A stretch of 64,000 bases of DNA, from positions 2,118,501 to 2,182,500 of the forward strand of contig NZ_AP014546.1 in the NCBI RefSeq assembly GCF_016592555.1, in the 5' to 3' direction. The notes under the pieces were generated by a model. The model was not told where the DNA came from. It ran no database searches and saw nothing but the letters and a program-made list of their open reading frames with translations. This stretch comes from Neptunomonas japonica JAMM 1380. GTDB taxonomy: Bacteria > Pseudomonadota > Gammaproteobacteria > Pseudomonadales > Balneatricaceae. Position 1 is the stretch's first letter; each line of letters begins with the position of its first letter. Positions 19,401 through 27,112 of the stretch are shown in pieces. The position numbers and the translations under genes are program-made.

Positions 19401-19701
19401 TTTCTCGGTTGCTGGCGGTTGTGCCATTGGCGTGACCGCCTGAGCTGCCCGCGCCTTTATCGAGCTGATTAGCGACGCGTTCCAGAAAATGCCGCTCTGG
19501 GTCTTGCGGATACAGCGTGCAGTATTTTTGCCACTGCGCCTCTTGGGTATCTTTCACAAACCCCAGCAGATCTTCTTCATACAACGCCAGTTTACGATTG
19601 TAACCAGCAGGTGAGCCAAGCTGCCAACCCTGAGCAACCATCTGTTGAATGATATCGTTCTGAAAATGAAGCTCTTTTGCACTGCTCATGTGTTTATGCA
19701 T
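16417..19701 (-). CDS. hsdR: Type I restriction endonuclease subunit R
   Basis: The 1094-residue protein, normal length, is the ATP-dependent translocase and nuclease of a type I restriction enzyme. The N-terminal nuclease site is visible in DLVLFVNGLPIATLELKSEF (about residues 175-195). Helicase motifs follow: Walker A QHSAGSGKSNSIAW near residue 350, DEAHSSQSG near 463, FAFTATPK, and QTGFDQPKL with LSRLNRTYPGK in the second RecA-like domain. The C-terminal helical part should bind HsdM. The first ATG (19701) abuts the ribosome-like AAGGA, so the ATG at 19689 is an equally likely start. It lies 7 bp after the DUF4145 gene. Confidence 0.95.
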   Translation of the reverse strand: MHKHMSSAKELHFQNDIIQQMVAQGWQLGSPAGYNRKLALYEEDLLGFVKDTQEAQWQKYCTLYPQDPERHFLERVANQLDKGAGSSGGHANGTTASNREMRTFGTLGVLRNDLRDRGTRFTLCQFKPEHDLNPDTLKRYQNNRLCVVPELVYSPYATQEHLEETGKKAKAWRIDLVLFVNGLPIATLELKSEFKQAVNNAIKQYKETRLPKDPATNKAEPLLTFKRGAIVHFAVSQYEVYMATQLAGDDTYFLPFNKGTAEGGKGNDVPADPNEYATGYLWNEVLTPDNLLNILARFAHLQIEDKEDWQGKKYKKETLIFPRYHQWDVVNKLVADARDNGPGHKYLIQHSAGSGKSNSIAWTAHQLSSLYDGNGNKRFHSVIVVTDRTVLDDQLQETIYQFEHADGVVGRINNKEGGGSKSDKLAAALENSQPIIIVTIQTFPFVLKAIENSVSLKERNYAVIADEAHSSQSGSTARQLKEVLMVDSKNELEELTSEDFLDATVAARKDSKNLSYFAFTATPKAKTLELFGRLPDPTLPPSDDNKPEAYHVYSMRQAIEEGFILDVLKKYISYKVAYQLAEKARQNDEEVDSKKAKIKLNQWVRLHDYNIAQKVQVIIEHFKANVKGLLGGQAKAMVVTSSRKEAVRYKLAFDKYVAENKYKNIRAMVAFSGEVEFSDKDPNAQALLGEKFTESNMNPDLKKRDLRKAFDSDDYQVMLVANKFQTGFDQPKLCAMYVDKKLGGVECVQTLSRLNRTYPGKAVSGTFVLDFFNDPAEILEAFQPYYQTAELTDVSDPNLVYDLSEKLKAQSIFYSHEVEQFCTAFFIKNKSSAAISNICKPAVERWQKRYLLAIDAYNTAKEMFERSKTTDDAVLIANAENSFKECKQEKDALEIFKKDLGSFVRFYEFMSQIVDYDDKELEKLALFARHLRPMLREKISEEDEIDLGNVTLSHYRLSKIREQDLKLNDDAGEYGLDPSNDVGSAKAKDKQEEYLSIILRRLNDLFITDELTDGDMLHYLQTVADKVGENERVMHQLSNNTPEQAFLGDFPQAVDDAVMGSSDAHQNQMMQYLSSPQVAQGFARVVFDMLINKS

Positions 19702-19708
19702 TCCTTCG

Positions 19709-20584
19709 CTACAGTTTTAAATTATTGTTTTCAAGCTGTGGTTTCGTTTTATTAAATTTCGAAGTTATTTGCTTAAAGTCTGGCAGTGTTGCTTGATACC
19801 TAGCCCTTCTATCGTAAAGTTCCAATACATATTCGAACACTGTATAGGCTTGCAACAGATCCTGCTCATCAACACCATCGGAATGAGTACCCTCATTTCC
19901 AACAAGCTTTAACGCTCCGAGATATTCAACTTCTTCGGAGCTGATCGATTTAAGAGAGTTAATTTGGCGTTGTAAATTACTCCCCTCAGCCCCTTCTACC
20001 TTACAAAACCCTTCGATTGCTCGTCTTAATTTGGAAGCCGCAGAAGGTGGATCAAAATGAAAGTGCTTAAACGAGTCAAAAAGTTCGCTTTTAATATTAC
20101 TTGGTACATTTGGAGATACATCCATCATCGGGATCGTTGGAGTAAAATATTCAAACTTAACCTGGGTAGGTTTCTGCTCTTCATTGACAGCTTTACGCTG
20201 GTGAATTTTTGCTAAACCTATACCAGAAATCCCTCCTTTGCATTGCTTGCACTCAAAGAAACTAATACATTGGCCGACTGTTCTAATGTCCTCTTTTAAC
20301 TCTTCACTAATAGCACAAGCACCAAAAATAATTCCCAACAGGGGATGCTCATCAAAAGCAGCTATAACTGACACTCCTTTTATTGCAATGCGATCTGCCT
20401 GTACCTTTTTTTGATCTTCGTAGTGTCGACTCGCCATTTCTTTATACTTGTCGGGTAAAGGTCTAGTTTCAAGCGATGCTAGATCAAGCGCAACCTCTCC
20501 GCTTTTGCAATAAGGGCATGGTAGGCTTGGGTATTTAGTTGCGTCAATAAAACTGCTGATTGATGTCCATATATCAGTATTCAT
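19709..20584 (-). CDS. DUF4145-type protein with zinc-ribbon
   Basis: The 291-residue protein has CPYC near residue 23 and CKQC near residue 115, probably one zinc site. Its C-terminal half (DPPSAASKLRRAIEGFCKVE; INSLKSISSEEVEYLGALKL; VGNEGTHSDGVDEQDL) matches the DUF4145 pattern, a helical domain often encoded beside restriction systems. It lies between the nuclease-like DUF5655 gene and hsdR with gaps of 8 and 7 bp, so it is part of the restriction operon. The role is unknown; an accessory or regulatory function in defence is an inference. Confidence 0.75.
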   Translation of the reverse strand: MNTDIWTSISSFIDATKYPSLPCPYCKSGEVALDLASLETRPLPDKYKEMASRHYEDQKKVQADRIAIKGVSVIAAFDEHPLLGIIFGACAISEELKEDIRTVGQCISFFECKQCKGGISGIGLAKIHQRKAVNEEQKPTQVKFEYFTPTIPMMDVSPNVPSNIKSELFDSFKHFHFDPPSAASKLRRAIEGFCKVEGAEGSNLQRQINSLKSISSEEVEYLGALKLVGNEGTHSDGVDEQDLLQAYTVFEYVLELYDRRARYQATLPDFKQITSKFNKTKPQLENNNLKL

Positions 20585-20592
20585 ATTTTTAA

Positions 20593-21540
20593 CTAACTCG
20601 ATAGATAACTTTTTTTAATCAATAGTTTAGCTGTTTCAAAATCAACCACACTTTTGATAATGATTTCTAAATCTCCCGTTCCCCAGTGCCCTTTATCCCG
20701 TACATCACTAATAAACCCAGCTTTCAACTCTACTGAGTCAGGATCTAGTTTCAGGTAAAGTCTTAAAGACGGATCTCGAACGGGAGCCCAAACCTGTACG
20801 CTAACAAAGTTCTTAATCCTCTTGAAAGCAGTATAGAATTTTAGTTCTTTGCGTTGAACTTCATCTCCCAGGCTCAGTGCGTAATCACAAATTTCGTTGT
20901 ATAGACCTATCAATTGAGGAGATGCTTGATTGAACCGATCTTGATGTGTATCGGTTCGAGTGGAGGCTTTTCCCGTGAGCTGGCTATTTGTTGCAATGAT
21001 TTCTTGTTTTTCTTTTGAAGTAGAAATATTTGAGACTGACTGCGCATTTACCAGTTCCAATAACAGCAAATCATCGCCAAAGTACTTATAACGCATCAGT
21101 TCTATATTGCGGTTGATCTGTTGTACGGCGTGTTCGTCATAACGGTTAAAATCAGCAGCGATACAGATCAATCGTGTACCGCTCCATTCAATCGATTCGG
21201 TTACCTCCTTATCCAGCTTTTTCATCACTAACAGCTGGAACTCCGCTTGATGATCGTGCAGCCAGTCGAGATAAAACAACCCTTGGTTGATTACGTTCTC
21301 GTTGCTGTTGCGTTTGTACTCGATAATCACGGGGCAGTTATTCTCATCTAAACCCAAAGAATCGATACGCCCCTTATGAGTTTTACCCGTGCTGTATTCG
21401 CTGGCAAGAAAACGCACACCCAGAAAAGTTTCTAGCTGGCTCTCGATAAGGTTTTGCAGGTCTTTTTCAAGCAATGCGCTGCTGCCTGCTAGTTCGCTGA
21501 TCTCGCCTGCGCCAATTGAAAAGAGTTTGATATCGCTCAT
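20593..21540 (-). CDS. PD-(D/E)XK nuclease-like protein with DUF5655 C-terminus
   Basis: The 315-residue protein's N-terminal half shows a PD-(D/E)XK core: GRIDSLGLDENNCPVIIEYK at about residues 57-76 supplies Asp and ExK, followed by NQGLFYLDWL. The C-terminal part (DEVQRKELKFYTAFKRIKNF; VWAPVRDPSLRLYLKL) fits the DUF5655 domain. Its start codon overlaps the hsdS stop (ATGA), so translation is coupled to hsdS. Such genes are frequent riders in type I restriction operons; whether it cuts DNA is not known. Confidence 0.8.
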   Translation of the reverse strand: MSDIKLFSIGAGEISELAGSSALLEKDLQNLIESQLETFLGVRFLASEYSTGKTHKGRIDSLGLDENNCPVIIEYKRNSNENVINQGLFYLDWLHDHQAEFQLLVMKKLDKEVTESIEWSGTRLICIAADFNRYDEHAVQQINRNIELMRYKYFGDDLLLLELVNAQSVSNISTSKEKQEIIATNSQLTGKASTRTDTHQDRFNQASPQLIGLYNEICDYALSLGDEVQRKELKFYTAFKRIKNFVSVQVWAPVRDPSLRLYLKLDPDSVELKAGFISDVRDKGHWGTGDLEIIIKSVVDFETAKLLIKKSYLSS

Positions 21541-22898
21541 GCCGTAGCTTCCATGCTGGTGTTTGATGATTCTATTTGGAATCCTCGAACGTCTATTTTA
21601 CCTGTGACAGCGGCGGAGATTAGAGCTGTGCGGCGCTCTTTCATTAATCCAATTGCGGCCTCAGCATTGCTAATTAATGACTTATATTTACCTGACACTG
21701 TCGCTACATATTTTAAAATTGCATTTTGTTCTGTGACTGGCGGCACAGGAAGTCGGACTCGCCCTAATGTTTCAGTATTAAGGTTATCCATGGTTGAACC
21801 TTTAGACTCAAGAGACAGCTCCGATATAACGCCGTCGGATGTAATTAATAGATAGGAGTATTTTGGAATTAATCGAGCATTGAGTTTTGCTTTTAAACTA
21901 CCAGTGCCGCAAAGCCAGTCTTCTTCATTTTTGGTTACAATAGCGCATCGCCCTAGCTCACCCCTTCTGGCAAATATAATTTCACCTTGTGATAACTTAT
22001 GTCGTTTTAGTCTTTCATGAGTTTCATTATCAACAGTCACCCTTTGATCAGGGATAATTTTGCCGTCAATCATATGTGCTGGATTTATCAGAGGAATGCC
22101 ATCTACCACGTAATCTTCAGCGTGTAGCTGACTTCCAAAAGGCCCCGTTTGCATTTCTAGGGTATTAAACTTCAATTGAGCAACCACCCAATGCTCAGGA
22201 ACTTCTCCCAGCCACTCAACACCCGAATCTTTTATCGGTGCATCGGGGTTTAGTCCTTTGGTGACGGCATGGCTGATGACTGCCTGACGCTTTTCTTTGA
22301 GTAGTTTGATCAATTGTTGCTGCTTTTCGATTAGGGTATCGATTTTAGCGGTTTCGTGGTCGAGGAAGTTGACGATTTGCTGCAACTGCCTATTTTCCGT
22401 ACATCCGATTTTTATTCCGCCTACTGTGTCGGTATTAAGATTCAATTGCGTGCCAAACTTCCCCAAGCCTTTGTATGCTTGTTCACCAGCAAACACATAA
22501 AATAAAAATTTGCTTGGGATTTTCAATTCAGGAAAATACACAAAACCATCGTGAATACATGCCTTTATGCGCGTAATACATGGTTTACCTACACTCCCTG
22601 CGATACTAAGAAAAAGTGATCCCGGCTCTAGCTTTACACTTAAGGAGCTGCCGAGCGCTGATAATCGTTGAGGTGCTTTTGTTAGATAAACATCAGAAGC
22701 TGTAACATCAGCAATTCTAGTCCATGCATATTCGCCGGAATCATCAAAATACTTAGTATCATCGATTGGTCGAGGTGACGCCCCTCGGCGAACTGTACTC
22801 AGGTGCTTTATCTGTATTACATCCCAATTTTTAGGAACCATTCCCAACCACTCCTCTCCCGAATCTTTATATTCAGAATAAGCTTGATATTTGCTCAT
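21537..22898 (-). CDS. hsdS: Type I restriction specificity subunit S
   Basis: The 453-residue protein has two target-recognition domains, each introduced by the typical DSGEEWLGMVPKNWDV (about residue 12) and DSGVEWLGEVPEHWVV (about residue 222) blocks. They are separated by a conserved helix (FLDHETAKIDTLIEKQQQLI) that spaces the two half-sites, and a second helix (LMKERRTALISAAVTGKIDV) closes the protein. It determines the bipartite DNA target of both methylation and restriction. It starts 115 bp after hsdM and overlaps the next gene by 4 bp. Confidence 0.95.
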   Translation of the reverse strand: MSKYQAYSEYKDSGEEWLGMVPKNWDVIQIKHLSTVRRGASPRPIDDTKYFDDSGEYAWTRIADVTASDVYLTKAPQRLSALGSSLSVKLEPGSLFLSIAGSVGKPCITRIKACIHDGFVYFPELKIPSKFLFYVFAGEQAYKGLGKFGTQLNLNTDTVGGIKIGCTENRQLQQIVNFLDHETAKIDTLIEKQQQLIKLLKEKRQAVISHAVTKGLNPDAPIKDSGVEWLGEVPEHWVVAQLKFNTLEMQTGPFGSQLHAEDYVVDGIPLINPAHMIDGKIIPDQRVTVDNETHERLKRHKLSQGEIIFARRGELGRCAIVTKNEEDWLCGTGSLKAKLNARLIPKYSYLLITSDGVISELSLESKGSTMDNLNTETLGRVRLPVPPVTEQNAILKYVATVSGKYKSLISNAEAAIGLMKERRTALISAAVTGKIDVRGFQIESSNTSMEATA

Positions 22899-23013
22899 AA
22901 ACCCTCCCCCTCATGGCGAGGATTTTTTTGTAAGCAAACGGCGTGTCTGCGGCATAGCGGGCTATGTGACTGAGCGAGCACAACCGAAACGCACTGATCG
23001 CGGAAAAAGGCTG

Positions 23014-25389
23014 TCATGAGTGAACCTCCCGTAACAAGCCCATTATCTCCGCGCTAACCTTATCCAAATCTGCATCAATTTCTGCTAGGTCACGCGGTGG
23101 TTGGTATACGTAAAAATGGCGGTTAAACGGGATCTCGTAACCGACAATACCGATCTCGTCATCTTGCGCATCGCGTTTGTTGGCATCTATCCACGCATCG
23201 GGTACGTGGGGTGCGACTTCTTTGTGAAAGTACGCTTCGATGCTTTCTGTTGTAGGCCGTGTTGGGTCTAGCGGTACGTTTTCGTTGTCGCGTAGGTCGC
23301 CATCGGCTTTGTATTCTACATACTTGCCGTTGAGCGGATAGATGCCGTATTGCGATTCACCTTTTGTTGTGGAGGTGCGGCGGATTACGCGTTCTGCTGC
23401 TGAGTTTTTCCAGCTAATGGCATCTAAGAGCTGCTTTTTCTCTTTGGTATCCAGCGCCACGTCTGTTTGTTTAATGGCGAGTTTTAGCTCTACTTCAAAC
23501 AGATTAAAGTCATCGCAAGGGTTATCAATAATGCTGTTGCCGCCCATTAATGCTGCTAGCCCGCCCTGTAACACGTAGGCTTTATGGCGCAGATTGCGCT
23601 GGGTAATCCAGAGCTTGCTGTCGAGCAGGTCTTTAATCTGTTTCTCTTTTAGCTCGCTAACGTTGGCTTTGATGTAAGCGCGTACTTCAGTGGCGACGTT
23701 GCTCAGATCACCGTAGTTCTCATTCTTGTTATCGTGGCTCCACTGCTGGCCATATTGCTCATAAGCCCATTTCATCACGGCATTAAACGGTTTGGGTGCG
23801 AAGCGTAGTTCGTCTAGGCGTTCATTATTTAGCTGAATCGACAGGCGTAACGGGCGCTCGATGGTGATACGTCGATAGCCAAAATCGGTGGTGTCAAAAA
23901 TCTTGCTGGCAAAGGTTTTAGTAGCAACCGCTTTTGGCTCCGCTGCTTGGCGTCCACGGCTGCTTTTGGCATCCGCCGGTTTATCCAGCGTGAGGGTGTC
24001 CACCGCTTCAAACTGACCAAAACAGCGGGTAATGGTGGCGATATCCTCTTCCGACATAAGATTACGCTTAGAGCCCAGCGACTTGCGCATTTTACCGCAC
24101 AAGTCAGCGCCGTTAATCAGCTGTACTTTACCCTTACGCTCGGCGGTTTTCTTGTTGGACAGAATCCATACATAGGTGGCAATGCCGGTGTTGTAGAACA
24201 TGTCATTAGGCAGCGCGACGATCGCTTCGAGTAGGTCGGCTTCCAGAATATAGCGGCGGATCTCGCTCTCGCCGCTGCCTGCGCCTCCGGTAAACAGTGG
24301 TGAGCCATTGAGGATAATGCCGATGCGGCCACCGCCTTCCTGAACGCCTTCGGCATTGAAAGACGTACTAATTGAAGTGTCACGTAGCTTGCTCATCAGA
24401 TGCATCAAAAACAGTAACGAGCCATCCGATACACGCGGTAAACCTGGGCCAAAGCGGCCATCGTACCCCTTGAGGGTGTTTTCATCTTTAATCTCTTGCT
24501 CTACTTTTTTCCAATCCACACCAAACGGGGGGTTAGAGAGCATATAGTCGAACTTATCGGCGTAGAGCTGATCATTAGAGAGTGTATTACCCAGCTTAAT
24601 GCGCGATACATCCTGCCCCTTGATCAGCATATCGGCTTTACAAATGGCGTAAGATTCGGGGTTTAACTCCTGACCAAATGCACGCATCACGGCATTGGGG
24701 TTTAGCTCGTGCACGTACTCCATACCACTGGAGAGAAACCCGCCTGTTCCTGCCGTTGGGTCGTAAATAGTGCGAATGATGCCATCTTTGGTGAGAGCGT
24801 CATCATCTTCCATAAAGACCAGCGAGGTGGTTAAACGTACGATATCGCGTGGGGTAAAGTGTTCTCCGGCTGTTTCGTTGGAGCTTTCAGCAAAGCGGCG
24901 GATCAGTTCTTCAAACACCAGCCCCATCTCATGATTTGAGATCGCTTCAGGGCTGAGGTCTGTATTGGCAAATTTCTGAACCACTTTATAAAGCAAGTTG
25001 GCATCGCTTAATAACCCAACAAACTCGTCAAACTTAAAGTGCTCAAAAATCTCACGAGCATCGTTAGAGAAACACTGGACGTAATTTTCGAGATTATCTT
25101 TAATACCCGATTCACCCAGCGTAGAAAGCGACATAAGCGAGGTGTTGTAAAAGTTTTGCTCGGTTGCGCGTAACACTAACTTCTCTGCTGCCTCTTCAGG
25201 CAAGTTCATTGCTTTAATCTTGTCGTTGGCATCCAGAACGGCTTGCTTGTCTGCTTCTAATACGCACTCAAGACGGCGCAACAACGTAAAAGGCAGGATC
25301 ACTCGGCCATACTGGCTTTGCTTAAAATCACCGCGAAGAAGATCAGCTACCGACCAGATAAATGCAGCCGTTTGAGAGAAGTTGTCCAT
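23014..25389 (-). CDS. hsdM: Type I restriction DNA methyltransferase subunit M
   Basis: The 791-residue protein begins [20 protein letters not shown], the usual HsdM N-terminus; an in-frame start 21 codons upstream is less likely. The N6-adenine methylase motifs are present: [15 protein letters not shown], motif [15 protein letters not shown] and motif IV NPPFG. The C-terminal part is long (about 250 extra residues over short HsdM proteins), as in the longer subfamily. It methylates the host target and forms the M2S core. It is the first gene of the operon hsdM-hsdS-DUF5655-DUF4145-hsdR-NYN. Confidence 0.95.
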   Translation of the reverse strand: MDNFSQTAAFIWSVADLLRGDFKQSQYGRVILPFTLLRRLECVLEADKQAVLDANDKIKAMNLPEEAAEKLVLRATEQNFYNTSLMSLSTLGESGIKDNLENYVQCFSNDAREIFEHFKFDEFVGLLSDANLLYKVVQKFANTDLSPEAISNHEMGLVFEELIRRFAESSNETAGEHFTPRDIVRLTTSLVFMEDDDALTKDGIIRTIYDPTAGTGGFLSSGMEYVHELNPNAVMRAFGQELNPESYAICKADMLIKGQDVSRIKLGNTLSNDQLYADKFDYMLSNPPFGVDWKKVEQEIKDENTLKGYDGRFGPGLPRVSDGSLLFLMHLMSKLRDTSISTSFNAEGVQEGGGRIGIILNGSPLFTGGAGSGESEIRRYILEADLLEAIVALPNDMFYNTGIATYVWILSNKKTAERKGKVQLINGADLCGKMRKSLGSKRNLMSEEDIATITRCFGQFEAVDTLTLDKPADAKSSRGRQAAEPKAVATKTFASKIFDTTDFGYRRITIERPLRLSIQLNNERLDELRFAPKPFNAVMKWAYEQYGQQWSHDNKNENYGDLSNVATEVRAYIKANVSELKEKQIKDLLDSKLWITQRNLRHKAYVLQGGLAALMGGNSIIDNPCDDFNLFEVELKLAIKQTDVALDTKEKKQLLDAISWKNSAAERVIRRTSTTKGESQYGIYPLNGKYVEYKADGDLRDNENVPLDPTRPTTESIEAYFHKEVAPHVPDAWIDANKRDAQDDEIGIVGYEIPFNRHFYVYQPPRDLAEIDADLDKVSAEIMGLLREVHS

Positions 25390-25542
25390 TGATGCGTATG
25401 CCTTAATGCTGATACGCAGGGGAGTAACCAGATGAAGCGTCCCCTGCTTCAATTTTGTTTGAAAATCAGTGTACTACAGCTCTTACACTCGGAGTAGATG
25501 ATAGGGTTGAGAAAGGACAATATGTGGGATTCAAATCGATGA

Positions 25543-25641
25543 TTATTTCTGAAAATACATATAGGCAATCACTGTTGCATCCAAGACTACAAAAATTATC
25601 GCTACAGTGATTATTAGACCTATTTTCCCCTTTAATTTCAT
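25543..25641 (-). CDS. Small single-pass membrane protein, 32 residues
   Basis: The protein reads MKLKGKIGLIITVAIIFVVL and then DATVIAYMYFQK: three lysines at the N-terminus and one uninterrupted hydrophobic helix, typical of a small inner-membrane protein. GGAG lies 5 bases upstream of the ATG. It lies between the MBL hydrolase gene (62 bp upstream, same strand) and hsdM. Function unknown; the ribosome site and the clear membrane helix support a real gene. Confidence 0.55.
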   Translation of the reverse strand: MKLKGKIGLIITVAIIFVVLDATVIAYMYFQK

Positions 25642-25703
25642 CACTACTCCGTACTATTTTCCACGAAAGATTAACGATCTTATTAGTCGTAACCAAAACT
25701 GCA

Positions 25704-26645
25704 TTATTCCCACTCCATCTCTTCGAATACATGCTGTGCGTTTCGGTTTTTTATCTCTTCATACACTTTTAAGTAGCTGAATTGGGATTGGTCGATGGCG
25801 CTGGCTGAACTAATGTCTTCATCTTCTTGCAGCAGTTTGCCCACTTCGCTTCGCAGGAACGTAAGGTAGTTATAGGTATCTTGAGTCGCTATGGCTAACG
25901 TAGTTGGATGGCCATGCCCCGGCACTATCACCTCTGGCTGCAATGCTGCAATTTTTTCAAACGCTTTAATCCATTCATAATGATGAGATTGCGAGCCAAT
26001 GCCCAGCATGCGCTCCACATAAACAACATCACCACTAAAAAGTACTTTTTGCTTGGGCAGCCAAACGAGGGTTTCCCCTCCTGTATGGGCAGGCCCTACT
26101 GGGATTATTTGCAGCGTGATGCCTGAGATTTCTAATGTTGTGCTATCCGAGAGCGCTTTTTGAGCGGCTTGAGGTTCTGTGCCTAGCCAGTTTTGGCCCG
26201 TTAGCCTTGCTGTGTTGTTGGCCTGCAATGATCCACGCTGTTGCTGATCTGCTTGAGTCATTGTAGAGGTGATAGTCACAGCACCTTTATCTGTAAAATA
26301 GCGGTTACCAAACCAGCGGTGATCTTGTCCACCGGTATTGATGATATGAGTGATAGGCTTGGGCGTTATTGTGTGAATTACTCTCTCTAATGCTTTAGCG
26401 CCCTCAAGGGTTCCGCCACTATCAATCAAGATTACTCCCTCGTCTGAAACGATAAAACCAAACGTCGCATTATTAGCTAGATTTTGTTCGGAGCGTTGTT
26501 CTAGCGGGCCAATAATCGAGTAGATGTTGGGTGCTATTAACTCAACGTCTAAGCTACTAGCCCTTGCCATGGATACATACAAACTTAATATAGAGGCCAC
26601 TAATATGTACGCGCCTTTCAACATAAAGTACTGGCTTTTTCTCAT
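25704..26645 (-). CDS. Exported MBL-fold metallo-hydrolase (SoxH/quinoprotein-relay type)
   Basis: The 313-residue protein has a signal peptide (about residues 8-30, ending SMARA). The metallo-beta-lactamase fold is visible in FGFIVSDEGVILIDSGGTL, then NTGGQDHRWFGNRYF, the variant metal motif used by the SoxH/quinoprotein-relay group in place of HxHxDH, then VGPAHTGGETLVWLP, VLFSGDVVY and VPGHGHP. It should act in the periplasm. The substrate is not known; partners in the family are periplasmic quinoproteins, none of which is in the window. Confidence 0.8.
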   Translation of the reverse strand: MRKSQYFMLKGAYILVASILSLYVSMARASSLDVELIAPNIYSIIGPLEQRSEQNLANNATFGFIVSDEGVILIDSGGTLEGAKALERVIHTITPKPITHIINTGGQDHRWFGNRYFTDKGAVTITSTMTQADQQQRGSLQANNTARLTGQNWLGTEPQAAQKALSDSTTLEISGITLQIIPVGPAHTGGETLVWLPKQKVLFSGDVVYVERMLGIGSQSHHYEWIKAFEKIAALQPEVIVPGHGHPTTLAIATQDTYNYLTFLRSEVGKLLQEDEDISSASAIDQSQFSYLKVYEEIKNRNAQHVFEEMEWE

Positions 26646-27112
26646 AGGAACTCCTTATAGGTCAGTTTGTAAAAACTACGAGAGAGTATTACATGAGCGC
26701 AAACTAATATTCCAGCAGCATGAGCAGAGACCACGTAAATGAGCATAGCAATAACAAAGCGTATGCTCTCCTTCGTGACAAGCTCCAAGTAACTCTATAT
26801 AGTGATGGGTAGCTTAGAAAAAGCGTATTTTAACCCCTTGTTATCGTTGTATTACTCGTTAGTATCCTCGTTTCACCGTTTTAAATTCCTGTCTCTTTTT
26901 TCGCTAACCTGGTCATTAATGATCAAAACCGTATTCTTACAGTGATTTGCTACTACCTTTGGTAGCCCCCCTTCTGAATACTAACCAATTTTTTCACTCA
27001 CTAAGTGAGTGATAACCGCCGGTGTATTGCCCCGTTATTACTGCGCTCTATCTAGATTAAAGGTCGAGTCACTGTACGAAAGAATACAAGGCTGTCTTTA
27101 TTTGAGAGATAT
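26646..27112. other. Intergenic region upstream of rnr
   Basis: No ORF with coding character is seen. A perfect 8 bp stem with a 3 nt loop (TCACTCAC-TAA-GTGAGTGA, 26994-27012) lies about 100 bp before rnr and may be an operator or a weak transcript end. No tRNA found. Confidence 0.4.

Noticed and set aside
25466..25732. 88-codon minus-strand ORF after the MBL gene
   Set aside because: Overlaps the end of the MBL gene and the better supported 32-residue membrane protein; no ribosome site.
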